Assembly (NCBI RefSeq): GCF_009795715.1
Contig: NZ_WTCR01000004.1
Coordinates: 124,001-188,000 of the forward strand
Length of the DNA stretch: 64,000 bases
From: Labilibaculum euxinicum
GTDB taxonomy: Bacteria > Bacteroidota > Bacteroidia > Bacteroidales > Marinifilaceae
Direction of reading: 5' to 3'
Under the pieces are notes generated by a model. It saw only the letters and a program-made list of their open reading frames with translations. It had not been told where the DNA came from and made no database searches. The position numbers and the translations under genes were made by a program. Below, in pieces: positions 34,812 to 41,342 of this stretch; the first letter of the stretch is position 1, and every line of letters starts with the position of its first letter.

Positions 34812-35707
34812 AAAAAACAACTTACGATAGAAAATTAGTAGGACCAGATTCTTATGAATATTTCAATGATTTATCTAAACTATGTCAAGCTAGATATTTA
34901 TTAATATTAAAATGGCAATTGATACTTTTACTTTCGATTGCAATCATTTCCTCAATACCCGAACTGCCTGAAATTTATACTAAAATAAAACACCTTATAG
35001 AATTAGTTCTTATTCTTACAGTGTTAATACTCATGATTGTACAGTATAAGTCAAATTATATGGATGGTTGGCAAAAATCCAGATTTTTAGCGGAGAGTAT
35101 CTTGAGTAGCTCATGGTTACTTTTATTTAAGATTGATATATATGATAGTACTTGGAATAATGCCTTGACTTTATTTCATAAAAGAATTCAAGAAATGAAA
35201 TCTGAAATTACTGTAGATGATTATCTAAAATTCGTAACTCAAAAATCTAATGATAATGATTCTCCGATTTGGATAAAGGATAATTTTGATATCGAAATAA
35301 AAGACAAGGTTGAATTTTATATTAGAGAACGAATTAACGACCAAGAAGCATATTATTATAAAAAGACTAAATACAATACCCGACAAAGTTTAAACTATTT
35401 CTGGTTCGGAGTGGGTGCTATGGGCTTAGGAGCTTTATTGACAGTTTTGACAATAGCTAACATTATTCCTGAATTTTCATATTTAGGTCTATTTACTACA
35501 ATATCCGCTAGTTTGTTTTCATGGAAGCAAACAAAGCGCTTTGAAGAATTAAGCTCTACATATAGTGTTGCAGTTGAAGAGTTAAAAGATTTTAAGAAAA
35601 AATTATTATTAGATAATTCCGAAGTGCGAGTTAAAGAAATAATTTACGATACAGAAAAATCAATTAGTCGGGAGCATAAGCTTTGGGTTTCAAAAATAGG
35701 AGATTAA
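34808..35707 (+). CDS. SLATT-domain (DUF4231-like) membrane protein, probable effector
   Basis: The start is taken at 34808 (MKKTTYDRKL), where ATG overlaps the preceding stop as ATGA; a longer frame from 34772 would overlap the TIR-like gene. The 299-residue protein has two pairs of membrane helices: about 33-50 with 63-79, and about 200-215 with 222-238, the second followed by a long helix (TKRFEELSSTYSVAVEELKDFKKK). This fits SLATT domains, proposed pore-forming effectors in nucleotide-signal defence systems. It lies between two TIR genes in one operon. Confidence 0.8.
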   Translation: MKKTTYDRKLVGPDSYEYFNDLSKLCQARYLLILKWQLILLLSIAIISSIPELPEIYTKIKHLIELVLILTVLILMIVQYKSNYMDGWQKSRFLAESILSSSWLLLFKIDIYDSTWNNALTLFHKRIQEMKSEITVDDYLKFVTQKSNDNDSPIWIKDNFDIEIKDKVEFYIRERINDQEAYYYKKTKYNTRQSLNYFWFGVGAMGLGALLTVLTIANIIPEFSYLGLFTTISASLFSWKQTKRFEELSSTYSVAVEELKDFKKKLLLDNSEVRVKEIIYDTEKSISREHKLWVSKIGD

Positions 35708-35708
35708 T

Positions 35709-36257
35709 ATGGCATATTTAACTTTTAATGATTTATCAAGTACACACAGGTCTACAGAATATTTCAGTAAAGCTCAGAATCTAAATGAATCTCTTAGTGG
35801 AATTTCTGCTTCATATGAAAAACGAATATTTCTATCCTATCGAAGAAAAGATAAGAAATATGTAGCTCCATTAGTTGATTTTTTAAAGAAACGTGGTGTT
35901 AATGTCTACATCGATTATTTAGATGAGTCTTTACCTGATACTCCAAGTCCAGAAACAGCAGGGATACTAAGGCAAAGAATAAATCAGTCTGATAAGCTGA
36001 TTTTATTTGCAACACCCAATAGTAAAGAATCCAAGTGGATTCCATGGGAACTCGGTTTAGGCGATGGGTTTCTAAAATATGAAAACGTTGCAATTCTCCC
36101 AGTAACAAATTATTCAAGCTCCTGGGACGAACAAGAATATTATGAAATATATGGACATATTAAAGAAGGTTCTAGTAAAGATAAAACAAGAAATGATTGG
36201 GGTATTTTTTTCCCCAATGGTAATGCCTTCTGGTTAGATGAATGGATGAGAAAGTAA
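35709..36257 (+). CDS. TIR-domain protein
   Basis: A 182-residue protein with a short N-terminal region and a TIR domain at about 37-150. Beta-A is RIFLSYRRKDKKY (39-51), the BB-loop region follows VYIDYLDESLP, and the probable catalytic Glu is Glu114 in KWIPWELG, the position used by NAD-cleaving TIRs. It begins 1 nt after the SLATT gene. A TIR that makes or consumes an NAD-derived signal next to a membrane effector fits an abortive-infection circuit. Confidence 0.85.
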   Translation: MAYLTFNDLSSTHRSTEYFSKAQNLNESLSGISASYEKRIFLSYRRKDKKYVAPLVDFLKKRGVNVYIDYLDESLPDTPSPETAGILRQRINQSDKLILFATPNSKESKWIPWELGLGDGFLKYENVAILPVTNYSSSWDEQEYYEIYGHIKEGSSKDKTRNDWGIFFPNGNAFWLDEWMRK

Positions 36258-36261
36258 TAAC

Positions 36262-36290
36262 GTGTGGTAACACGCGGTATAGTGCATTTG
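36262..36290 (+). repeat. Cassette boundary 2, left arm
   Basis: GTGTGGTAAC (36262-36271) is the exact reverse complement of GTTACCACAC at 34202-34211, closing cassette 2 just 4 nt after the TIR stop. The following ACGCGGTATAGTGCATTTG has a partner not nearby but at 38868-38880 (GCACTGTA), then interrupted by an intron relic, then CTGCC and GTTGTGTGC at 39220-39237. The boundary thus appears split around the radical SAM module. Confidence 0.6.
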
Positions 36291-36338
36291 AAAACAAGAA
36301 ACCGACAATAAACTTTTAATTATTCAAATTTTATCAAA

Positions 36339-36521
36339 ATGAAAAATCTAAAAAATGAATTGAAAAGCATCAAAATGATGAAAAACTCTAATGGTGTTGA
36401 TTTCGCCGAGACCACGGTATTTTGTAAATGTCAAGCTTGTAATAACATTTCAATCAAGCATCAACCTCTAAAAAAAGAGGAAGTTGAAAAGATGTTTGAA
36501 ACAGTGAAAGCGGAAATTTGA
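36339..36521 (+). CDS. Small Cys-containing peptide, candidate RiPP precursor
   Basis: A 60-residue ORF 43 nt upstream of the radical SAM gene. It has a basic, helical N-terminal part (1-18) that could be a leader, a central part with FCKCQAC (Cys29, Cys31, Cys34), and a charged helix at the end (KKEEVEKMFETV). I do not recognise a family. Its place and size suggest the substrate of the radical SAM enzyme, but a metal-binding helper protein is equally possible. It might also be a non-modified regulator. Confidence 0.55.
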   Translation: MKNLKNELKSIKMMKNSNGVDFAETTVFCKCQACNNISIKHQPLKKEEVEKMFETVKAEI

Positions 36522-36564
36522 TTCTCATTTCCAAAATCCCGCAAACTTAGAAATAATAATTACC

Positions 36565-37662
36565 ATGAATTTAAAAGCATCAAACGATAGTTTGTCATTC
36601 CCAAATAAAAATAACTCTGCTTATGTCAAGACAATCTTGGCTGATGTTAAGTATTTAAAATTAAAAGCTCCACTTTTTGTACAATTTGAATTAACAAGTG
36701 GATGTAATCAAAAATGTATATTTTGTTACAATGTCTGGAAAGAAACCAACTCCAAATTAAGCCCCCCAACAAAGGATGTACAAATTAAAATTCTTGATAA
36801 GATTATCAGCAATGAAATATTCAGCATAATTTTTTCAGGCGGAGAACCTTTACTCGTCAGCTGGTTAGAAGACCTTATCTCAAAGGCGTCTAAAAAAAAG
36901 ATAGAGACTTCACTAATAACAAACGGTATCCTTCTAACAAAGAAAAAAGCAGAAACTCTTAAAGAAAATGGATTGAATTCAATTCAAATTTCTTTACATC
37001 ACTACCATGAATCAACCAATAATTCTTTAGTTAATGAAAATGCTTTTAAAAGTACAGTTAATGGAATTCGAAATGCTTTGGAAATATTTGGAGATGAAGC
37101 AGTAAATGTTAACATGGTAGTTTTGCCAAGCACCGTTCCAGATGTTTATAAAATGGCTAAATATTTAAAATCCCTTCATCTAAAACATTTCAGTATCGGA
37201 ATGCCATCTGCAACTGGAGAAATGTCAAAAGACAAAAGTCTTGTCATAAATAAAAAAGAATTTGAACAAGTCTTCCAACAATTGTTAAATGCAAAATCTG
37301 ATTTTAGTATAAGTACTTCTTTAACCGGAGGGTTCCCTTTGTGTGTTTTACCTAAAATTAATGAAGATACTATTGGAATGATTAATAACTATTGTGATGC
37401 CGGATTAAACCAATTAGTTATTGAACCAAATGGGGATATCCGACCATGCGTTTGCCTTAACCAAAAACTTGGAAATTTATTATGTGACGACTTGAAAAGC
37501 GTCTGGAACAATAATAGTTTCCTAGATAATTTACGCAAATTAGAATTATTACCGAACGAGTGTAGAAATTGCAAATATGTACATATTTGTCGAGGAGGAT
37601 GTCGTGCTTCTGCGTACAGCTATTATGGCAAGATAAATGCGATTGACCCATTAATGAGCTAA
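36565..37662 (+). CDS. Radical SAM/SPASM enzyme, likely peptide maturase
   Basis: A 365-residue enzyme. The AdoMet [4Fe-4S] motif is CNQKCIFC (Cys47, Cys51, Cys54); SGGEPL (about 92-97) is the SAM-binding GGE motif. The C-terminus is a SPASM domain with Cys-rich GDIRPCVCLNQKLGN and ECRNCKYVHICRGGCR, which should bind auxiliary Fe-S clusters, as in anSME, PqqE and sactipeptide or ranthipeptide maturases. It is 2 nt upstream of a PqqD-like gene. A peptide substrate is inferred from these partners. Confidence 0.88.
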   Translation: MNLKASNDSLSFPNKNNSAYVKTILADVKYLKLKAPLFVQFELTSGCNQKCIFCYNVWKETNSKLSPPTKDVQIKILDKIISNEIFSIIFSGGEPLLVSWLEDLISKASKKKIETSLITNGILLTKKKAETLKENGLNSIQISLHHYHESTNNSLVNENAFKSTVNGIRNALEIFGDEAVNVNMVVLPSTVPDVYKMAKYLKSLHLKHFSIGMPSATGEMSKDKSLVINKKEFEQVFQQLLNAKSDFSISTSLTGGFPLCVLPKINEDTIGMINNYCDAGLNQLVIEPNGDIRPCVCLNQKLGNLLCDDLKSVWNNNSFLDNLRKLELLPNECRNCKYVHICRGGCRASAYSYYGKINAIDPLMS

Positions 37663-37664
37663 AG

Positions 37665-37889
37665 ATGGTTGATGTAGTGTTTAAAAATACAAAAGTAATT
37701 TTTAGAGAAGAGTTGTTTGGGGGAATAGCTCAATATAACTCACAATTATTTTATTTAAATAAGGTACAATTCAAATTACTTTCAGAGTTTAAAGGCTTTA
37801 AACAATATTCCTTTCTTCCAATTGACGAAAAAGAAATTATAGACGAATTTTTAAAACATGATATATTCTTGAAAATATGTAAAGACTAA
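37665..37889 (+). CDS. PqqD-like RRE protein (RiPP recognition element)
   Basis: A 74-residue protein with the short beta-strand/three-helix pattern of PqqD: FREELFGGIAQYN, LFYLNKVQFKLLSEFKG (the LN motif before helix 1), and a final helix with EIIDEFLKHDIFLKI. PqqD domains bind the leader of the precursor peptide and present it to the radical SAM enzyme. The match is by pattern, not by a search. It lies 2 nt after the maturase and 9 nt before the TIR gene, so all are one operon. Confidence 0.65.
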   Translation: MVDVVFKNTKVIFREELFGGIAQYNSQLFYLNKVQFKLLSEFKGFKQYSFLPIDEKEIIDEFLKHDIFLKICKD

Positions 37890-37898
37890 TTAATTCTC

Positions 37899-38867
37899 AT
37901 GAATTCAACTAACCAAAATAAAAATGAGGCATTCTTTCTAAGCTATGCTATAGAAGACATATCTGTTGTTAAAACGTTATACGACAAATTAAAAGCAAAA
38001 AATCAAAGCGTTTGGTTTGATAGAGAAAGTTTAACCGGCGGTCAAGAATGGTCTGATAAAATCGCAAGAGTAATCAAAAATTCTAAAGCGGTAATTATCT
38101 GTCTTTCAAAAAAATCTGTAGATAAAGAAGGTTTCTACCAAAGAGAAATAAAGCATGCACTTGAATGTGCTAAAGAAAAACCCTTTGGAGCAACATATAT
38201 TATTCCTGTTATGTTGGAAGAGTGTTCTATTCCGCAAGAACTTGAAAGATTTCATTGTATCAGATATTTTGAGAAAGATGGTTTTAACAAACTTCTTAAG
38301 ACTTTAAATTCACTATCAGAAAATAGATTCTCAAAAACTTCGGAAAGTTATATTCTACTTTCAAGTTTAAATGAAACTCTCAATCACAATTGCATTGATG
38401 GAATTGCTCCATGGTCAAATTATGCAGGTAGTGAGATAGCTGTACTTCTAAGTCCCATAGTTCGACCAGCCTATTTGAAAAAAGTTAAATTCTTTGTTAC
38501 TGATGATGAGGAACCTAATACCGAATTCAAAGTAAATATTTATGAGGTTTCTCATAATAGACCAGGGGAAAAATTAAATAAATTTGATATTATAGGTAAA
38601 GATGGCAATGGTAATAAATGGGTTGAAATTGATATTTCAGAGCATAAAATTTTCATCTCAGAAGGTGATTTTTTTGTCAGTATGGAGTGGCTTAAAGCTC
38701 CAGGAGAGAATGGTGATTACAGTCAGTATCTATTAAAAAAAGATAATCCTGTTGAACCGGGCAAAACATTTCTCAAATTTGGTAATGATTCTAAGTGGTG
38801 GAAAAAAAATAGCTTCAATTGTTATATTCATGCAATTGATAGTTTGGGAAATGAAATAAAACCATAA
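37899..38867 (+). CDS. TIR domain fused to a C-terminal beta-sandwich domain
   Basis: A 322-residue protein. Residues 8-135 are a TIR domain: AFFLSYAIEDISVV (11-24), VWFDRESLTGGQEW (38-51), VIICLSKKSV and the probable catalytic Glu83 in FYQREIKHAL. Residues 150-322 form a beta-rich domain (IAVLLSPIVRPAYLKKVKFFV, FKVNIYEV, WVEIDIS, FFVSMEWLKAPGE) that resembles a jelly-roll module seen in secreted or regulatory Bacteroidota proteins. No signal peptide is present, so it is cytosolic. It probably recognises a ligand and controls the TIR. It is the last gene of the radical SAM operon. Confidence 0.82.
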   Translation: MNSTNQNKNEAFFLSYAIEDISVVKTLYDKLKAKNQSVWFDRESLTGGQEWSDKIARVIKNSKAVIICLSKKSVDKEGFYQREIKHALECAKEKPFGATYIIPVMLEECSIPQELERFHCIRYFEKDGFNKLLKTLNSLSENRFSKTSESYILLSSLNETLNHNCIDGIAPWSNYAGSEIAVLLSPIVRPAYLKKVKFFVTDDEEPNTEFKVNIYEVSHNRPGEKLNKFDIIGKDGNGNKWVEIDISEHKIFISEGDFFVSMEWLKAPGENGDYSQYLLKKDNPVEPGKTFLKFGNDSKWWKKNSFNCYIHAIDSLGNEIKP

Positions 38868-38880
38868 AAAACGCACTGTA

Positions 38881-39224
38881 GTCGAGTAAGCTAGGGGAAT
38901 TTGACTTCGTCGATTTTCAATTCCCCCCTAACTTCTCACAGAACCGTATCCCGAAAAAAATCGGGACAGGCAATAAATCTCTCAATTGGCTTCGCCGAAC
39001 TTCGTTTCATACGGCTCTTATTATGCAGTCAATTCAATCTTAGGTCAACTGATAGCCTAATGTCCAATGATAAAATAGATTGGGATAACAATTACAGATA
39101 CGCCTTAACCATCTCACAGCTTTCACCTTGCTACGCTTAAAGCATTTTCAATTTTTATGTATCCTTAAAACTGCTATATTTAAAATTCGATTGAACAGTT
39201 TGATTCGTTTTTAGACAGACTGCC
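38881..39224 (-). mobile_element. Decayed group II intron (3' end: domains V and VI)
   Basis: On the - strand GAGCCGTATGA (from 39017) and TACGGTTCTGTGAG (38935-38948) are the two arms of group II domain V, and the following stem-loop up to the terminal CTTACTCGAC (38881-38890) fits domain VI and the AY 3' end. The distal part of domain V has been replaced by a longer insert (77 nt instead of about 34). No RT ORF is visible and the 5' GTGYG start is not found, so it is a 5'-truncated relic. The 438 nt between the TIR and DUF1593 genes hold this and the next boundary motif. Confidence 0.55.
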
Positions 39225-39237
39225 GTTGTGTGCAAGC
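39225..39237 (+). repeat. Start motif of cassette 3 (GTTGTGTGCAAGC)
   Basis: TTGTGTGCAAGC (39226-39237) is complementary with one mismatch to GCTAGCACACAA at 40646-40657, just after the DUF1593 stop. It is the third start/end pair in the array and also forms the right arm of split boundary 2. Confidence 0.55.
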
Positions 39238-39305
39238 ATTACACAAGATGGTCAGTAGAGCAACAGCGAATAAGAGAGTAAATAAAATTTTATACAGTTA
39301 AAAAA

Positions 39306-40643
39306 ATGAAATACATTCTAATTTTTACATTTCTTTTATGCGTAGAATTTTCTTCTGCGCAAGTAAATAAGAGCGACAAACAAAGACTCATTGTCACTAC
39401 AGACCTTGGTGGTAGTGACCCCGATGATATCCAATCCATGATTCACCTTTTGGTCTGTTCCAATGCGATTGACATTGAAGGGCTTGTAAGTTCACAGGTT
39501 TGGGTAGACGACCCAGACAAAACCGCAAAGATAATTGAAGTTGTCAATTGGTATGAAGAAGTGTTACCTTGTTTGAAGAAACAAGCAACCGGTTATCCGG
39601 AAGCCGACTATTTAAGGTCAATCACAATGCAAGGGCAGGCAAAATCCAATATGTCCGGCGTGGGAGAGGGTAAAGATTCTCAGGGGTCAGAATTAATTAT
39701 TTCAGCGGTAGACAAGAAAGGGGATAACCGCACGGTATGGATTGCCGGATGGGGTGGCATGAATACTGTTGCACAAGCACTCTGGAAAGTAAAAAATACC
39801 CGAAACAAAAAAGCATTAAACGCATTCGTAAAGAAAATACGACTTTATGACGTGCTTGGGCAAGATGATGCGGGTGCTTGGATTGCGAAAAACTTTCCTG
39901 ACATTGTATATATACGCAACAAAAAAATCTATGGATGGGCACCATCTGACGATTGGGCGAAGAACAATATTCAGAACATCAAGCCCTTTGGTGTGCATTA
40001 CCCAAATAGAATTTGGGCAACAGAAGGCGACTCTCCTTCTTTTCTTTATGTTTACGCCAATGGTTTAAACGTTCCGGACCACATCGACTATGGTGGCTGG
40101 GGCGGACGATTCTCCACTAATAAAGAAAGTGAAATTCGAGGCATGAGTTTCATTGTCAAAAGTGGTAAAGATGAAACTCAATATGACCCTTATTACATGT
40201 ATGGCAGTACAGAAGAGGGAATTGAAGCCATAAACAAATGGAAACAACATATCTGGAATAATTTTGCAGCTCGTATGATATGGACTACTACAGATGATTA
40301 TTCTGCTGTAAACCATCACCCTGTACCCATTGTAGATGGTGATAATTCTTTAAAATGTTTATATAAAAGAGCTAAAGCTGGAAATGCTTTGATTTTTGAT
40401 GCCACTGAATCAAAAGACCCTGATGGAAATCAATTAGATTATAAATGGTTTGTTTATAATGAACCAAGTACATATAAAGGTGCAATAACTATAGAAGAGA
40501 ATTCTTCCCCTAAATGTAAAATACTTGTACCTTCTGATGCTTCAGGAAAGACAATTCATCTTATTTTAGAAATAACAGACAAAGGTATTCCGGCTTTGAC
40601 TGGTTATAGACGAATTGTAATAAATGTAGATAAAGAAGAATAA
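39306..40643 (+). CDS. Secreted DUF1593 (nucleoside-hydrolase-like) protein
   Basis: A 445-residue protein with a signal peptide (residues 1-18, ending SSAQ). Residues 25-320 fit DUF1593: VTTDLGGSDPDDIQS (metal-binding Asp cluster as in nucleoside hydrolases), IAGWGGMNTVAQAL, and DYGGWGGRF. Residues 340-445 form an Ig-like C-terminal domain of the Sde182 type (FDATESKDPDGNQLDYKWFVYNEPSTY). Members are linked to polysaccharide use. The gene is the sole occupant of a cassette; it ends 3 nt before the closing box. Confidence 0.87.
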   Translation: MKYILIFTFLLCVEFSSAQVNKSDKQRLIVTTDLGGSDPDDIQSMIHLLVCSNAIDIEGLVSSQVWVDDPDKTAKIIEVVNWYEEVLPCLKKQATGYPEADYLRSITMQGQAKSNMSGVGEGKDSQGSELIISAVDKKGDNRTVWIAGWGGMNTVAQALWKVKNTRNKKALNAFVKKIRLYDVLGQDDAGAWIAKNFPDIVYIRNKKIYGWAPSDDWAKNNIQNIKPFGVHYPNRIWATEGDSPSFLYVYANGLNVPDHIDYGGWGGRFSTNKESEIRGMSFIVKSGKDETQYDPYYMYGSTEEGIEAINKWKQHIWNNFAARMIWTTTDDYSAVNHHPVPIVDGDNSLKCLYKRAKAGNALIFDATESKDPDGNQLDYKWFVYNEPSTYKGAITIEENSSPKCKILVPSDASGKTIHLILEITDKGIPALTGYRRIVINVDKEE

Positions 40644-40645
40644 AT

Positions 40646-40657
40646 GCTAGCACACAA
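40646..40657 (+). repeat. Closing box of cassette 3, interrupted by an intron tail
   Basis: GCTAGCACACAA pairs with the start motif at 39226-39237 (11 of 12). The expected next base C (to give AAC) is replaced by the group II relic, so an intron appears to have inserted inside this box. Confidence 0.5.
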
Positions 40658-40705
40658 TCGAGTAGATGGTCCCGACTAGAATAGCCGGGATACACCTCTC
40701 ACACC
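40657..40705 (-). mobile_element. Group II intron tail, domain VI only
   Basis: On the - strand GTGTGAGAGGTGTATCCCGG, a short loop, CCGGGAC-like return arm and terminal CATCTACTCGAT match the domain VI and 3' end of group II introns; the hairpin arms are 40669-40675 and 40684-40690. Domain V and everything 5' are missing. Confidence 0.45.
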
Positions 40706-40759
40706 ACCTTTATATTTACATTATTAAATTAGATAAGAATTTAAGTTATCCGAAAGAGT

Positions 40760-40833
40760 AATTGTACGAAAACGGAAAATTAAAACACGGAAGCGGAACG
40801 TTTACATATGACAGATTTGGAATTAAACTCTGA
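40760..40833 (+). pseudogene. C-terminal fragment of a MORN-repeat protein
   Basis: One frame reads YENGKLKHGSGTFTYDRFGIKL and then stops; YENGKLKHGSGTFTY is a MORN repeat unit. No start codon or upstream repeats are present. It is a remnant next to the intron tail, not a gene. Confidence 0.5.
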
Positions 40834-40836
40834 GAA
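40815..40836 (+). repeat. 22-bp direct repeat, copy 1
   Basis: ATTTGGAATTAAACTCTGAG and the next two bases match 41193-41214 with one mismatch; together they flank the mini membrane protein. Confidence 0.7.
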
Positions 40837-40868
40837 TAGCAAAAAACAAATATGAAACAAGACAGAAT

Positions 40869-41138
40869 ATGAATAAAATACACTTTAAAATAGGAAATGT
40901 TATTTGGATATTGTTCATTATTAATTCGCTATTAATCATATCATATATTTTTCCTTTTCGAGATATGATTGATTTATTTATAAAACAAGAAGCAGGAGCA
41001 ATTGGAATTATTGGAGGAATAGATGGACCAACCGCAATATTTATATCATCACAAATTAATTGGTATATAGTTGTTTTGGTTGCTCTGGAGATAATATCTG
41101 GAATATACTTGTTACTGACTCATTTGAAGAAAAAATAA
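40869..41138 (+). CDS. Mini membrane protein with the decarboxylase beta-subunit motif
   Basis: An 89-residue protein with two membrane helices (about 12-30 and 65-83). Between them GAIGIIGGIDGPTAIFIS (about 43-60) is almost the signature of the sodium-pumping oxaloacetate/glutaconyl-CoA decarboxylase beta subunit (GIIGGADGPTAIF), where it forms part of the Na+ path. The full beta subunit has over 350 residues, so this cannot be a working pump alone. Small proteins with just this motif are known in other bacteria. It is flanked by 22-bp direct repeats. Confidence 0.6.
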   Translation: MNKIHFKIGNVIWILFIINSLLIISYIFPFRDMIDLFIKQEAGAIGIIGGIDGPTAIFISSQINWYIVVLVALEIISGIYLLLTHLKKK

Positions 41139-41185
41139 ACTCCGCTGAATAGCAGCGACAAGCTTGCCGGTTACAACTACAATCA

Positions 41186-41302
41186 ATGAAAAATTTGGAA
41201 TTAAACTTTGAGAAGACATATTATTACCCTCCAAAAGAATGGGCAGAAAAAAACTTGAACATCGTACAATGGACAGAGATGCCACCAGGAGGACATCTGT
41301 AA
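41186..41302 (+). pseudogene. C-terminal fragment of an epoxide-hydrolase-like protein
   Basis: A 38-residue ORF whose second half reads YYPPKEWAEKNLNIVQWTEM followed by PPGGHL. This matches the end of alpha/beta-hydrolase-fold epoxide hydrolases (PP-x-x-WAE-x2-x-NI-x-x-WTEMP-x-GGH), including the catalytic His. The first seven codons come from the 22-bp repeat. It is a fused remnant and not a functional enzyme. Confidence 0.6.
41193..41214 (+). repeat. 22-bp direct repeat, copy 2
   Basis: Second copy of the repeat at 40815-40836, one mismatch, 378 nt apart. Confidence 0.7.
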
Positions 41303-41342
41303 ATTTTACAGGAAATTTAGAATTTAATCATTGTTTAAATTC

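Noticed and set aside
34419-36257. Complete Thoeris system
   Set aside because: There is no ThsA (SIR2/SLOG) protein; only the TIR-like part resembles ThsB.
38901-39140. 79-residue ORF on the + strand
   Set aside because: It reads antisense through the group II intron relic and has no family resemblance.
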